NCBI RefSeq assembly: GCF_949774975.1
Contig: NC_083116.1
Location: 36,904,968-36,968,967, forward strand
DNA from: Lagenorhynchus albirostris
Taxonomy: Eukaryota; Chordata; Mammalia; Artiodactyla; Delphinidae
Length of the DNA stretch: 64,000 nucleotides
Reading direction: 5' to 3'
Numbering within the stretch: the stretch's first letter is position 1; every line of letters starts with the position of its first letter. A program made the translations under genes and the position numbers. The notes beneath the pieces are model-generated. The model was not told the DNA's origin and did not search any database. It saw nothing but the letters and a program-made list of their open reading frames with translations. Shown piece by piece: positions 19,620 to 32,114 of this stretch.

Positions 19620-20930
19620 GTAGAGAGGGGTATGGGAATAGGTGAGTAGGTCAAGTTATAACACTACAAACCCTGCTGTCTTTATGGATGTTCAGCAGGT
19701 TTTCTTGAATAAGTATTCCTCAGATTTTGCAAGTGTTTGCTTAATTTCTAGAGTTCTGAAAAATTAATTTTGACAATTTTTGCTAGTGTTTTTATTGCTT
19801 TTATGGAGGGGTGGGTTTACAGAGGTCCTCACACTGGCATTCCAGAAATCCTGCCTAGATAGCCCTTATGCATATCTTTTTGAAGACATTAATAATAAAT
19901 AATAAATAAATAAATAACAAAAGTCTGCCTTTTATTATTTATATATTTATATTCTTTACAAGGTTTTAAGTTCCTGTGGCTAACCTTATGTGTTTTTCAT
20001 ACATTAAACACTCACTCATACCACAGGTATTGAGTAAAAACCTTACATGGAGTAGGTGGTAAAAAGTGAATGACCAAATGAAATTTCATTCTTTTTTATT
20101 ATCCCCATTCTGAATCCATTCTGAAGGAAGTGAAGATGTGACCTAATTTCTTATAAAGAGAACTTTTTCTTCCTGTCATGATTGAAGTGAGAGAATAATC
20201 CATTTTCACCTCATTACTTTTCAGTTGCCTCCTTTATGGGATATTCACAAGTCTTATCTTCGGGAGAGAACAAGTCTTTCAGCTCTGCTGGAAACTTTTT
20301 CTTCAAGTAATTATTTTCAGAAGCAAAACGTACAATAAGGCTTTTGTATTGGTTGAGCTCTCAGGTTTTGGGAAGTCCCACTATCATTCTGGCTCAAACA
20401 GTCTGAAAATTTCTTAGAAAAATGTGAATTATCATTGTCAAGACATCATAATGTAAGCTTCAGACAGGGGCATACGTTTAATTAACAAGATGAGAAACTA
20501 AGATCTGCAAGTTTTCCTATCTTACTTGGCTCTAGCTGAGAAGTCTCCTTCATACTAAACACCTATGTTTTTTTTCTTATCTTCTCCCTGCCATCTAGTT
20601 CCAACCTTTTTTCTGCTCCCATGTATTCAGTAAAAATAAACAAAACAAAAAGTTCTCCCCCTGCCACAGAAAAAAGGAAAGGAAAGAAAATGTTGCTAGG
20701 GGCTTAATGCAGTCACTCAACTGTTCTCTATTCTTTTTACCTTTAAGTATATGTTTTCCTGATATCAACATAGATCTACAAAAATTTTTGTTAGTATTTG
20801 CTTGACAAAACTTTTCCTCATTATTTTCTTTTTAACCTTTTGAGTCCTTATGTTGAGGTGTGTCTTTTGTAAATTGCACATAGCTGTATTTTTTTTGGCT
20901 TGATAATCTGTCTTTTAAAATGATGTATAT
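19620..20930. other. Intergenic, mostly unrecognised
   Basis: AT-rich sequence with an AATA run at 19890-19920. No supported gene. The start of L1-related DNA near 20,730 is possible. Confidence 0.45.
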
Positions 20931-20984
20931 GTCCATGCCACTCTCTCACTTTGTCACAGCTTACCCTTCCTCCTCCCCATATCC

Positions 20985-21250
20985 TCAAGTCCACTACCAA
21001 ACATAAAATAGATAGCTAGTGGGAAGCAGCCGCATAGCACAGGGAGATCAGCTCGGTGGTTTGTGACCACCTAGAGGGGTGGGATAGGGAGGGTGGGAGG
21101 GAGGGAGACACAAGAGGGAAGAGATATGGGAACATATGTATATGTATAACTGATTCACTTTGTTATAAAGCAGAAGCTTACACACCATTGTAAAGCAATT
21201 ATACTCCAGTAAAGATGTTAAAAAAAATCTACAAACAAAAAAAATAAATA
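20985..21250 (+). mobile_element. L1 3' end with poly(A)
   Basis: GCCGCATAGCACAGGGAGAT, ATGTATAACTGATTCACTTT, and AATTATACTCCAGTAAAGAT then A-rich tail: the cetartiodactyl L1 3' UTR. Confidence 0.88.
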
Positions 21251-21269
21251 AAAATAAAATGATATATAA

Positions 21270-21600
21270 TTTACCTACAGTAATGTTCATAAAGTTTAAG
21301 TGTACTGCTTAATGGATTTTACAAAAGTATCCACCCATATAACTAACCACTAGCTACATCAAAACAGAATATTTCCAGTGTCCCAGAAGGCTCCTTTCTG
21401 TCCCCTCTCAGTCAATATTCCCCAAAGGTAACCACTGTAATGACTTTTATGATTATAGATCATTTTTTCAGTTATTTAACTTCATATAAATTGATTTATA
21501 TAGCATGTACTCTTTAACATCTGGCTTCTTTCACTCAACGTTAGTGTGAGAGCATCCAAGTTCTTGCATTTTAGCAGTAGTTCATTCGTTATTTATAAGA
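21270..21600 (-). mobile_element. Old L1 3' fragment
   Basis: TTTTACAAAAGTATCCACCC, CCAAAGGTAACCACTGTAAT and CTGGCTTCTTTCACTCAACG. Confidence 0.7.
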
Positions 21601-21714
21601 GCTTCAAAATGGAAACAACACAAATGTCAGTCAATGGGAGAATGGACAAGTAAACTGATCTAAGGGGAAAAGAGTTCAATATTTCATCATTAAATAATAC
21701 GCTAGCTTTTAAAA

Positions 21715-22800
21715 AATGCCCCTGATTTAGAGAAGTCCCTTTCTATTCTTAGTTTGGTGTGTATGTTTTTTTTCTTAAAATAATGATCAGGTGTTGAGTT
21801 TTATCAAATACCTGTCCTGCAAATATTGGCAGTTTTCTCCTTTATTCAGCTAATATAATAAATTGCATTGGTTGACTTTCAAATACTTAAGCAAGATTCA
21901 TTATTGAGATACACCTCACTTAGTCATGATTCATTTCATACATTGCTGGATTCCTTTTGTTAATATTTTATTTAGGATTTTTTCATCTATCTTCATGACA
22001 GATATTGGCCTGCATTTTTCCTTTCTTGTTGTGTCCTTGTTAGGTTTTGGTATCAGTGTTCTGCTGGCCTCATTAAATACAACTGCTTTGGCTTTCTCTT
22101 TTGGTGTTTGCATTGTATATATTCCCACCCTTTATACTTTTAACTTTTCTGTATCTGTTATTTAATGAGTCTCTTTTAAGCAGCATGTAGTTGCATTTTT
22201 TCTATAAAAGAAAAAGCAGTCTGATAATCTTTGTATTTTAATTGAAGTGTTTAGTCTATTTGCATTTAAAGTAATTATTGAAGATAGTTGGGCTTATAGC
22301 TACCATCATGCTATTTGTTTTTTATTTGTTCTGTCTATTCTTTATTTAGTTTTTCTTTCTTGCCTTTTTATTATTAAAATATTTTTATTACTCTATTTTA
22401 TCCTTTATTACTTTTTAGTTGTATATTCTTTTATAATTCCTTTCGTGGTTACCCTGCGGATTATAATATGCATCCTTGACTTATTCCAGTCCATCTTAAA
22501 TTAGTATTTTTACCATCTGCTGAACACGTAAGAACCATATAACAGTTTCACTCCATTTATTGACCTCTCATCCTTTGTGCCATCTTTGTTATATATTTCA
22601 TTTCTATGTATGTAAAAACCCTATGTGAGTTAATTTTTACGTTATGTATATTTTATCACAATACAAAACTCCCTACAAGACATTATCATTGTTTTAAACA
22701 GTTTGTGCTCTTTGCACCTCCCTGAAGTTTCATGCTTCCATCTGTGATCATTTTCGTTCCACCTGAAGTGTCTCCTTTCATATTTCTTGTAGTGTGCATC
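21715..22800 (-). pseudogene. Decayed L1 ORF2 (reverse transcriptase) fragment
   Basis: On the minus strand at 21931-22128 the frame reads EASRTLIPKPNKDTTRKEKC and then RPISVMKIDEKILNKILTKG, the finger/palm start of L1 reverse transcriptase. Only about 65 codons remain open. The flanks 22,130-22,600 are also L1-like. Not an active element. Confidence 0.85.
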
Positions 22801-22862
22801 TGCTGGCAAAAAATCAACTTTTATTTGAAAATCTCTCTTGTTTATTGAGGTGAAATTCTTTT

Positions 22863-23069
22863 TTTTTTTTTTTTTTTGCGGTACGCGGGCCTCTCACTGT
22901 TGTGGCCTCTCCCGTTGTGGAGCACAGGCTCCGGATGCACAGGCTCAGCGGCCATGGCTCACGGGCCCAGCTGCTCCGCGGCATGTGGGATCTTCCTGGA
23001 CCGGGGCACGAACCCGTGTCCCCTGCGTCGGCAGGCGGACTCTCAACCACTGCGCCACCAGGGAAGCCC
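22863..23069 (-). mobile_element. CHR-2-type cetacean SINE
   Basis: Flanked by GAGGTGAAATTCTTTT at 22847 and 23070, a 16-bp perfect target duplication. Confidence 0.95.
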
Positions 23070-23104
23070 GAGGTGAAATTCTTTTAACACAAAATTAACC
23101 ATTT

Positions 23105-23360
23105 AAAAGTGAGCAGTACGGTCACTAGTGTTAACAATACTATATTATATTCTTAAAAGTTGCTATGAGAGGAGAGCTTTAATGTTTTCACCACCAGCAC
23201 CACCACAACAAAACAGTAATTACATGAAGTAAAGGATGTGTTAGCTAACCTTATTGTGGTAAACATTTCACAATATACACCTGTATCGAGTCATCACATT
23301 GTACACCGTAAACTTATGCAATGTAATATGTCAACATATCTCAATAAAGCTGAGGGGAAA
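23105..23360 (+). mobile_element. L1 3' UTR fragment
   Basis: CATTGTACACCGTAAACTTA and CATATCTCAATAAAGCTGAG are the typical old L1 end. Confidence 0.7.
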
Positions 23361-24155
23361 AGTGAACAATTCAGTGGCATTTAGTATATACACGATGTTG
23401 TGCAACCACCACTTCTATCAGATTTCAAAACATTTTCATCACTCCCAAAAGAAACCTTGTACCCATTAAGTCGTTACTCCTAATTTCCCCCTGTTCCTAG
23501 CCCCAGGTAACCACCAATCTGCTTTCTGTCTCTGTGGATTTACCTATTCTGGCTATTTCGTATCAATAAAATCATATAATATTATACAGGACTTTTTGTG
23601 CTGACTTCTTTCACTCAGTATAATGTTTTTGAGGTTCATCCACGTTGTAGCTCTGCTTTTGCTGCATCCCATAAGTTTTGGTATGTTTTGTTTCAACCAT
23701 ATATGCATCCCGTATTTAAGGAGTGTAGCATATAAGGTCCTGCTTGTATTGTTTGCTTGTCAACATCTCCAAGCACTTTTAAAAATATGTATTTTGTGTA
23801 ATTTTTATAATTATTTCCAGTGGGAAAGTTAGTCTGCTAAAAGCTACTCCCTTACTGCTGTAATTGGAAGTCTTTTTTCCCATCCAGCTTTTGACTTCAA
23901 CTGAAGAGGTTAGTCTATTATGTTATTATGGCTACTGGTATATTTGGATTTAATTATACATTCTAACCTCTCACTTTAATATTTCTCATTGTCCTGCTAC
24001 TCTTGTTTCTCTTCCGCTACCTTACTTCTTGCTTCCATTTGGATTGATATTTTAAAATGTGTCTGTTTATCTCAACTACTTTTTCTATTTGGAAGTTATA
24101 TGCTATGTTTTTATTCTTTTAGTGGTTACCTAGAAATGTTAACAAGCATATTTAA
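23360..24155 (-). mobile_element. Old L1 3' sequence
   Basis: TTTCAAAACATTTTCATCAC, GGTAACCACCAATCTGCTTT, TATAATGTTTTTGAGGTTCA, then further L1-like T-rich sequence. Confidence 0.75.
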
Positions 24156-24169
24156 TAAAGTATAAAGTA

Positions 24170-24385
24170 GGGCTTCCCTGGTGGCGCAGTGGTTGAAAGT
24201 CTGCTTGCTGATGCAGGGGACACGGGTTCGTGCCCCGGTCCGGGAAGATCCCACATGCCGCGGAGCGGCTGGGCCCGTGAGCCATGGCCGCTGAGCCTGC
24301 ACTTCCGCAGCCTGTGCTCCGCAACGGGAGAGGCCACAACAGTGAGAGGCCCGCGTACAGCAAAAAAAAAAAAAAAAAAAAAAAA
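24170..24385 (+). mobile_element. CHR-2-type cetacean SINE
   Basis: Head GGGCTTCCCTGGTGGCGCAG to a 25-nt A tail. Flanks AAAGTATAAAGT / AAAGTTTAAAGT. Confidence 0.95.
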
Positions 24386-24389
24386 GTTT

Positions 24390-25190
24390 AAAGTGAATCA
24401 GTGTATTTGCCATTCTCCCAAACAATGCAAGGACCACAGAACACTTTAACTCAGATTGCCCTGTTCTGACTTATAGGTATTTATTGACCAGAGTTTTTGT
24501 TCTGTATTTTGACCCCATAAATTAGACATTGTTTTATGCATTCACTGTTTATTTTGGCTTACTCATATATTTACCACTTTCTAAATTTATTAGATCAAAG
24601 GGAAGGAAATGTAAGTTTGGTCAAGGCAAATACATTGACAGAGGTGTACTCTCCCAGGATTCAGGATTGAATGTGATGGGACTCAAGTACTTGAGACTGA
24701 CACACAATGGGAGAAAGGAGGACTATTTTTGGAACCCAGATGATTCACTGAGTTTTTATTACACTCCTTTGCCCAATTATATTGGACAAATGGAAACTGA
24801 AGCAACCCAGTAATATAGATAATACCATAACGAACTCACATCCTATAGACATAAAGAACTTGGTTTTCCCGTGAATTTAAGAACCTGGTCTAGCCTGGAT
24901 GCTGGCAGAGGGAAAGGGGAATATAGAATGGGTGGTGGAAGAAGGCAGCTTTGATCATTATCTTAAGCAAACTACAAAAACCAGAGATTGCAGCTGCTAT
25001 GTTTTATGTTATTTTTTTAACCCTATTTTGATCCCCACAACCCTATGTAAAAAGCAGTAGTGGTGACCATTGTTTTAGGTTTCACGTGGAAATTTGACTG
25101 GATTCACATCACCCTGTGGTCATACAGTAGCTGGTGGGACTTTGATCCTGTGCTTGTGAAACAAAATCTTCACCTAGATGAAGGATGATG
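24390..25190. other. Intergenic, nothing firmly recognised
   Basis: A 94-codon open frame at 24529-24813 has no recognisable product. A possible weak reverse MIR lies near 25,015-25,145. Confidence 0.4.
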
Positions 25191-25194
25191 AGTG

Positions 25195-25720
25195 GATACT
25201 GGGGGGCATGAGGAGTGGACTGTGTTGGATAGCTTCCACTTGCTCCTCTGGATGCACTCCTCTACTTTTCTTCACTCTGCTCTAATCCCTGGGAGGCTGA
25301 CCTTTATGGATTACATCAACAGGATCCCTGTCCTTTAGTTAATTTCTAGTTAGATATGTCCATTGGAAGTCCATGGCAGGATATCCTAAAGAGATGGGGG
25401 AGTGAGGTTAGGCTATTTATCACTCCCAGCTCCTTCCTGTAGGATCACCTAGAGCTGGTTCTTTCAGTCTGCCAAAGGTCACAATTCTTTTCAGAGTGGT
25501 CCTTCTACATGAATCTTTGTGAGTTCTGGTAATCACTTCCCTCATTCCTTCCAACCTAGGGGTTTTAACAGCTCCAACGTATAATGTTATCCCTTGTGGT
25601 TTTGCCACACCCTTGCCTATATCTTTGTAAACAATCCCTTTATTAAACCCTCCTTGAATTTTCCTATTTTGAGTGTGTCATCCATTTCGTATTGGAACCC
25701 TAATATGTCCCTTCTCCTTG
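25195..25720 (+). mobile_element. LTR-like old repeat
   Basis: TAAACAATCCCTTTATTAAA then CCTATTTTGAGTGTGTCATC, the end of a familiar mammalian LTR-like family. Name uncertain. Confidence 0.5.
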
Positions 25721-25802
25721 TTTCCTCCCTCTCTCTGTCTTGTCCTTTTCCTTCTCCAATTCCCTTAATTGTAGGTATTTACTGTAATTTCAGCTATTTC
25801 CT

Positions 25803-25980
25803 GTAAGCAGATGACACCCACATCTATAGCTCAGTGTCATCCAGGCCTCAATCTCAAAGTCATATCTGACTCACAGCTCTGTCCCACTCCTACTTCCACT
25901 GCTACCGAATCAGTTGCTGTTACATCTATTTTACTTCTTAAATGTTTCTTCCATCCACTCTCCCCTCTCTAGGCTCCTGG
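25803..25980 (+). mobile_element. LINE-derived fragment, same family as at 42.9 kb
   Basis: GATGACACCCACATCTATAG and TCATATCTGACTCACAGCTC. Confidence 0.4.
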
Positions 25981-25984
25981 CTAT

Positions 25985-26080
25985 TATAGTGTGCAGCATG
26001 GCGATGAAGAGCATAGACATTGGCCTCAGTCAGACCTGGGTTTGAATTCTATATCTGCCACTTTCTTGGATGAGTTCATT
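25985..26080 (+). repeat. MIR 5' half
   Basis: CAGACCTGGGTTTGAATTCT and ATCTGCCACTTTCTTGGATG. Confidence 0.65.
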
Positions 26081-26094
26081 CCCTCATTCAGTAA

Positions 26095-26306
26095 TTTTTT
26101 TTTTTTTTTTTTTTTTCAGTACGCGGGCCTCTCACTATTGTGGCCTCTCCCATTGCGGAGCACAGGCTCCGGACGCACAGGCTCAGCGGCCATGGCTCAC
26201 GGGCCCAGCCGCTCCGCGGCATGTGGGATCTTCCCGGACCAGGGCACGAACCTGTGTCCCCTGCATCGACAGGCGGACTCTCAACCACTGCGCCACCAGG
26301 GAAGCC
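26095..26306 (-). mobile_element. CHR-2-type cetacean SINE nested in an older repeat
   Basis: Target duplication TCATTCAGTAA (26084-26094, 26308-26318). The older repeat's ATTCAGTAAATATTTACTGA is cut in two by it. Confidence 0.95.
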
Positions 26307-26560
26307 TTCATTCAGTAAATATTTACTGAGCATCGACTTTGTGCCAGGTACTGTTCTAGCCCCTAGGGATTCAGCAATGAACAAGACTAACTCCTGCTTT
26401 CCTGAAGCTTACATTCCAGTGTGGGAGGCAGATTATAAATACATGAACAAAACAATAAATAAGATAATTTCAGATTGTACCCTGATGAAAACAAAACAGG
26501 GTAATGGAAAACAAGTGTCATAGGAGGAAGAAATCTTAAGAGTCATAAGGGAAGTGTGGC
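26307..26560 (+). repeat. Ancient interspersed repeat (L2-like)
   Basis: TTTGTGCCAGGTACTGTTCT, GGATTCAGCAATGAACAAGA, CCTGAAGCTTACATTCCAGT. Confidence 0.5.
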
Positions 26561-26639
26561 TAGAAAAGAGAAGAGGCTCTTGGACTAAGCTCTGGGGCAT
26601 GCCAAGATTTGGAGGTTTGCAAAAAGAAGAGCAAGTGTG

Positions 26640-26832
26640 TTTATGGTCTTACTAAATGCCAGGCACTGTCCTAAGTGCATTATGTACAGTAATCCATTCA
26701 ATCCTTGCCAGAACCCTAGAGGGTATCATTTTGATATCACCATCATTTTACTAAAAAGCAAACTGAGGCACAGAGAAGTTAAGTAACTTGCCCAAGGTCA
26801 TATAGAAAGCAAATGGTAAAACTTGTATTTGG
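26640..26832 (-). repeat. MIR
   Basis: AATGCCAGGCACTGTCCTAA, AACTGAGGCACAGAGAAGTT, AAGTAACTTGCCCAAGGTCA. Confidence 0.88.
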
Positions 26833-26837
26833 ACTTA

Positions 26838-27072
26838 GAGCAGGGGTAGGCTAATGTTTTACGTAAAAGGCCAGATAGTAAGTATTCTTAGGCTTTGTGG
26901 GCTATGCGTTCTCCATTGCCACTACTTATCCCTGCCATTGTATAGTGAAAGCATTCACAGAAAGTACATAATACAATGTGAGTGGATGTGTTCCAATAAA
27001 ACTTCACTTATAAAGCCAAGCCTGGGGAGGGCTGGATTTGGCCCACAGGCCAGAGTTTGTCAACCCTTGGCC
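26838..27072. mobile_element. hAT-type non-autonomous DNA transposon
   Basis: Terminal blocks GCAGGGGTAGGCTAATGTTT and CCAGAGTTTGTCAACCCTTG, with AAGGCCAGATAGTAAGTATT and TTCCAATAAAACTTCACTTA inside. Class by recollection. Confidence 0.65.
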
Positions 27073-27169
27073 TACAGAATTAATTTGGCATTCAGGTCCC
27101 TACCTGCCTCTTTCAACCTTGCCTCCCACTTGCTCTCAGTTGTTGGTTCCCACTTGCTCTCAATTGTTG

Positions 27170-27590
27170 GTTCACAGACTGACCCCTGTACACAGAGGGC
27201 AAAAAGACATCAAAAAAGCGGCAGAGCACTCCAGATTGGTAGGTGACAGATTTAATGAGCAAGGGAACTTACATACTAGGCTTATCTTTGGGGCGGGGGC
27301 GGGGGGCGTCCGCAAGATGAGTAGATCTCTGCATCCATTCTCCAGAATCTTAAAAGTTTATATACAGGCCTTAACTGGGTTTAGTCACGTATACGCTCCA
27401 GATGGTCTCAACACATTATTATCTCAAGGCTGTGTCCTTGGGATAGCTTGTAGCATGGGGAAAGCGAGCAGAATGCACATTCCAAAGATAAGGGCGGGGG
27501 TGAGGAGCTTCCAGTTGCCCGAGTCCAGCTTGCAGGTCAACTGGTAGTCACATCCTCTCCATGACCTCCTCCAACACCAGTCATCCATTT
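27170..27590. mobile_element. Possible LTR, reverse orientation
   Basis: AGATTGGTAGGTGACAGATT, TTTAATGAGCAAGGGAACTT and an internal G-rich run at 27290-27308. Family unknown. Confidence 0.3.
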
Positions 27591-27950
27591 AATACTCCAG
27601 CCAAACCAGATGATGCTCTGTTCTCTTTGTTTACACTAGTTCCTCTAGCTTAATTGCCCCCCTCTTCAAGCTGTCTGTTAAAGTCCTATGTATCTGTATT
27701 GATTAGGGTCCTTTGCAAGCATTAGAACTAACTTTGGCTGTGGTATAGACTGCAGGTGCTCATCAATATCAGTGTTCTTTTCTTTCTGGATGCCCATCTA
27801 GATTACATTTCCCAGCCCACCTTGCAGTGAAGTGTGGCCATGTAACTGAGTTCTGGCCAACAGAATATGAACAGAATTGACATGTGCTGTTTTCCATAAA
27901 ATCCTCCCACATTTGATCCTGCCAGCTGAATGCAGAGGATGCCTATTTTA

Positions 27951-28313
27951 GTCAACTCAAGCTGCTATAACAAAATACCATAAACTGAGTGATGTAAACA
28001 ACAGAAATTTATTTCTCACAGTTCTGGAGCTGGGAAGTCCAAGATCAAGGTGCTGGCTGATTCAGTTCCTGGTGAGGTCCCTCTTCCTGGTCTTCAGATG
28101 GCCACCTTCTTGCTGTATTCTCACATGGTGGAGAGAGATCATCTCTTTTGTGTCTCTTCTTATAAGGGCACTAATCCCATTCATGAGGGTTCCGCCTTCA
28201 TGATCTAATTACCTCCCAAAGGCCCCAACTCCAAATACCATCACATTGAGGATTAGGGCTGGGCTTCAACACATGATTTTTGGGGGAGACACAACAATTC
28301 AGTCATAGCAACT
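27951..28313 (-). mobile_element. MaLR LTR (MST/MLT1 type)
   Basis: GCTGCTATAACAAAATACCA, CAGAAATTTATTTCTCACAG, CTTATAAGGGCACTAATCCC and TTACCTCCCAAAGGCCCCAA are the reverse strand of the MaLR LTR consensus. Confidence 0.85.
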
Positions 28314-28319
28314 CCTAAG

Positions 28320-30220
28320 ACCTAGAGGAGAGCAGAACCAAAGAATGGAAGGAGCCTAGGTCCCTGAGTAGCATGGAGAATAGTCCTCCTGCTAACCCAC
28401 TTTGGATTGGACATGATTAAGAAATAGACATTTTTTTAAGCCACAAAGATTTAGGAGTTTGTTTATTACTTACCTAAATGAATATACTGGCTAATCAAGG
28501 AATACACCTGGAAGGCAATGATTTAGCTCACAGAAGGAAAAAGTAAACAACCAGGTCTCAGAAACAAGGCATCTTGCAGGATCTAGATAGAGGGAACTAA
28601 TGGACCACTTTTCTAGGCACACTGGCACTATGAATCAGCTCCAACTCTTTCCCATCTTTGCATTGCTCAGCTCAAAATTTAAATTCCTAAGAGGATCCAA
28701 TTGATTTGGCTTGGACCTCATGCCCGCCTCTTGACCAGAGAAGCGCGGGATATATTGGTTGGCCGTCCTTCAAATGCTACACACAGTGGGGGAAGGGAGT
28801 CTTCCAAAGGGCGTAACACAGCTGGTGCTTGTAATGTCCTGAAAAGCAGCAGTAAACATTAGTCTTTATGTGGTCCATGGAGAATTCTTAATTTCATTTA
28901 TTGTATTTTTCAATTTCAGATTTTTCATTTGATTATTTTTTTATAGGTTCTAGCTTTCAGGTGAAATTCACTATGTTGGCATTTCTTTTCTTGAGTATTT
29001 ATAGTTCCTGTCATACAACTGCAATAACTGGATCACTGTGAGTCTGTTTCAATTGCTTGGTTTATTTTTCTCTTCTTGGGCTCATTTCTTGGTATGTCAG
29101 TTAACCTTTTACTGACTGCAAGACTTTGTGCCTGCAGAGGTATACAGGCTCTAGATGATCCAAAGAGGTTTCCCCCCATTTTCTGCGAGGCAGCAGAAGG
29201 GCAAATTACCTTAATCCAATCAGCCACTGAAGTGACTTGAGGCTGTTTTACAGCACTTGCTAGACTCAGCCTACCTCTAGTTTGCCCCATTCCAAGGATA
29301 TAGCTCTTTACGGGGTCCCAAATGAGAGCCAGGGGCTGGATGTTTCCTAGGGACCTTCCTCCGTGAGAAGTCCTGGACTCCGACCTTTATTTCCTCAGCT
29401 CTCTGAAACTTCCCCAAACTCCACTCTACTTTTTGGCCACTCTGCTTGACTTCTAATATTTTGCCCTGTGTAACTTAATTGGCAATTTCCTGAAAGGAAA
29501 AACCTGGGCTGAGTGTCAGGCTCACTTTTCTGTGCTTCTCCTCCCTCCAGATTGTGGCCACTCAAATCCTAGTTGGCTTTGGCAGAACTTAAACCCCAAT
29601 TTTTGTCGCTTCAGTCCTGTGATATTACCTAAAGCTCTGGTGGCCTCTCTGCCTCTTCAGAGTCACCCTCTACCCAGTGTCTGGGCCACGAATTGACAAA
29701 TATCCTAAGGGAAGAACAACATGTAGGAAGTTGGGCTTGCTTTGATGAATTTCCCTTCTTTCTGGAATCTGCCTTCTCAAGTCCTGGTTCTCTGATATTT
29801 TCGAAAAGGATTTTGTTTTTTGGAATTTCACCTGATTTTTCTAGTTACTCTCAGCAACAACATTGGTCTGCTACAAGTTACTCCATCTTGAAGCAGAAGT
29901 CCCTTGTATGGTACAATATTTTAATAAGTATTGGGCCTCCAAGAAATTTCTTATATATTTACCTCATTTATCTGGCCCATAACTGAATTGGAAACCAGAT
30001 GTTTACAACACCTTAAATATGTAATGTTTAATGATGGTGACAATGTTACAGTGTGTGTATCAGTCAGATTTTAGTGCAGGAAACAGAAGCCACTCTAAGA
30101 AGTTTAAGCAGGAAGAGATGTCCCTACCTCTTTATTACAGAAATAGAATCATACAACCTGTTGTATTGAATACATCATATATCATGACATACATACACAT
30201 GTCAATACACACACAACATT
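28320..30220. other. Intergenic, old decayed sequence
   Basis: An L1-like stretch around 28,870-29,060 (TTTCAATTTCAGATTTTTCA) and a possible old repeat near 30,055-30,140. Otherwise nothing recognised. Confidence 0.4.
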
Positions 30221-30224
30221 TTTT

Positions 30225-30490
30225 TCAGTTTGGTCTAAAATATCTCATAGTGAGATGTACTGTATGAATTTAGCCATTCCCCTATTGATGGAAATTCAGG
30301 TTGTCACCAGGATTTTTTTTTTTTGCCACTAAAAATAACACTGCAATAAATGTCTTTGTGGCAATGGACCCTGATGCTCTTATTTCTGTACAATAGAATT
30401 TTCCAAATAAGACTGCTGGGTCAAAGGGTACAAATATTTTAAAACCATAATAGATAGTTAAACTACATTCCAGAAAGTCCATAACAATTT
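30225..30490 (-). mobile_element. L1-family fragment
   Basis: GATGGAAATTCAGGTTGTCA, AACACTGCAATAAATGTCTT, AGACTGCTGGGTCAAAGGGT. Confidence 0.7.
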
Positions 30491-30499
30491 ACAGCAACG

Positions 30500-31255
30500 A
30501 ATTTAGAACAGAGAATTGAGTACTTACAGAATTGCTGGAAGGTCTAAAGGAGTGGTGTGTAGGCTGGATTTAAAAGAATAGTTACAAAAAAATACTGAAC
30601 TGAAACCTCAAGGGAGCTCTTACTTCTGATGTCACCTCTAGAGCCCTGCCGGAATCAAGGAGCTGCCATTGTCACCTCTGCAGCTCTCTCTGAATACCCA
30701 GGGAGCTAGATGAAGAGCATCCGTAACAGCGATCCAGTGATTAGAAACCCCATCAAGAAACTGCTGTTACTGCCTTTGCTGGGGGTAACCCCTCTGTTCC
30801 TCTTGATACCCAGGAAGCTGGAGAAGAAACACTGCAGAAAATCATTTCTACAGGCAGGACTGCAATTTCTAGCTTGTCAGCCAATTTCCATCTGCCAGAC
30901 TTTCACATAAGTGCATCTACTGGGTGATATCTAATTCACATGCAAAGCCCTAGCTGGATGGGACTCTGGGGTGGAATGCAAGTGGAGTAAACCAATGCAT
31001 ACTGTTAGCCACAGTCTGTAGTTATTATATAGCATTACTAACTACCCAATTCTGCATAATGCTGGGCAAGACACCAATTTGGGCTATTCTCTGTCTACCA
31101 CTGGACCTTAGAAGTGGGGGAAGATACAAAGAGACACTTTACAAAGCAGGAAATGCATATGACTTATAAAATTATGGCAAAAGAATGTTTAAACAACTCA
31201 CCAGTAATCCAAAAATGCATATTAAAGCTAGATTTTTTTTTTGGCCTGTGGAATT
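30500..31255. other. Intergenic, nothing recognised
   Basis: No gene or clear repeat. A 66-codon frame at 30,710 resembles nothing known. Confidence 0.4.
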
Positions 31256-31259
31256 AACA

Positions 31260-31640
31260 AATATAAATTTGAGACAAGCTGGAGCTGATGACAGAGCGAT
31301 AAAAAGGACACTTTTATTTTATTCACTGTTAGAAGGAGCATAAATTGGCCCAAATATTTTGGAAAATGAATACCATACATGTCAGAAATCATCACTGATA
31401 TTCATATACTCTGACCCAGTAATTTCACTTCCGGGAATCTATCCTAAGGTAATAATACTAATATACTGAAGAGAAGTTTATATTATAAGATATTCGTTAT
31501 AACATCACTTATAATAGAAAAAAATTGGAAACAGCCTAAATATATAATAATAGGGGAATGGTTGAGTGAATTTTGGATCGTACACAAAATTAAGTATTCC
31601 ACAGCCATAAAATAATGCATAAGTGTAATGATAATAATGT
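31260..31640 (+). mobile_element. Old L1 3' fragment
   Basis: TAATTTCACTTCCGGGAATC, ATTGGAAACAGCCTAAATAT, GGGGAATGGTTGAGTGAATT. Confidence 0.75.
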
Positions 31641-32110
31641 TAGCCAGAAACTTTTATTTTAATCCATCAAGCACTATAGGCACAATGTCTAAGATCTATG
31701 AACTTTTATAAGACCTGCAAAGGTGTTTGACACGTGATGAATATTATTGGCTTCAAAATATGTAAGTAACTGCAAAATTAAAGTCAATAAATGTTTAAGT
31801 AAATGTCAAAAAATGTAACACATCGATTTTATGAATTACTTCTTTTTGTACTCAGAAACATTTCAATACATTGGAAAAATTGTTGGTTAGATTGAATCAG
31901 TTTGTAAGAGTTCCTGAGTATATATAATCTCTGCTAAGAAGTCATAACTAATACATTTCAAAGGCAAAATTTTAAAAAATCACTTCAATTTAGCAAAAAA
32001 TATATTTAATGTAGGATGTGGGTACATGTTAAAGTATAAATGGAGAGATTGGGGTGAGGCCACCTAAAGCAAGAGTACATGGGGTTTAGCATGGTCTTAA
32101 AATGCTCTGC
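31640..32110. other. Intergenic, nothing recognised
   Basis: AT-rich. No gene or repeat assigned. Confidence 0.4.
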
Positions 32111-32114
32111 CTAA

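Noticed and set aside
21931..22128. Reverse transcriptase-like protein as a live gene
   Set aside because: Only about 65 codons of L1 ORF2 remain, flanked by stops; it is a fossil.
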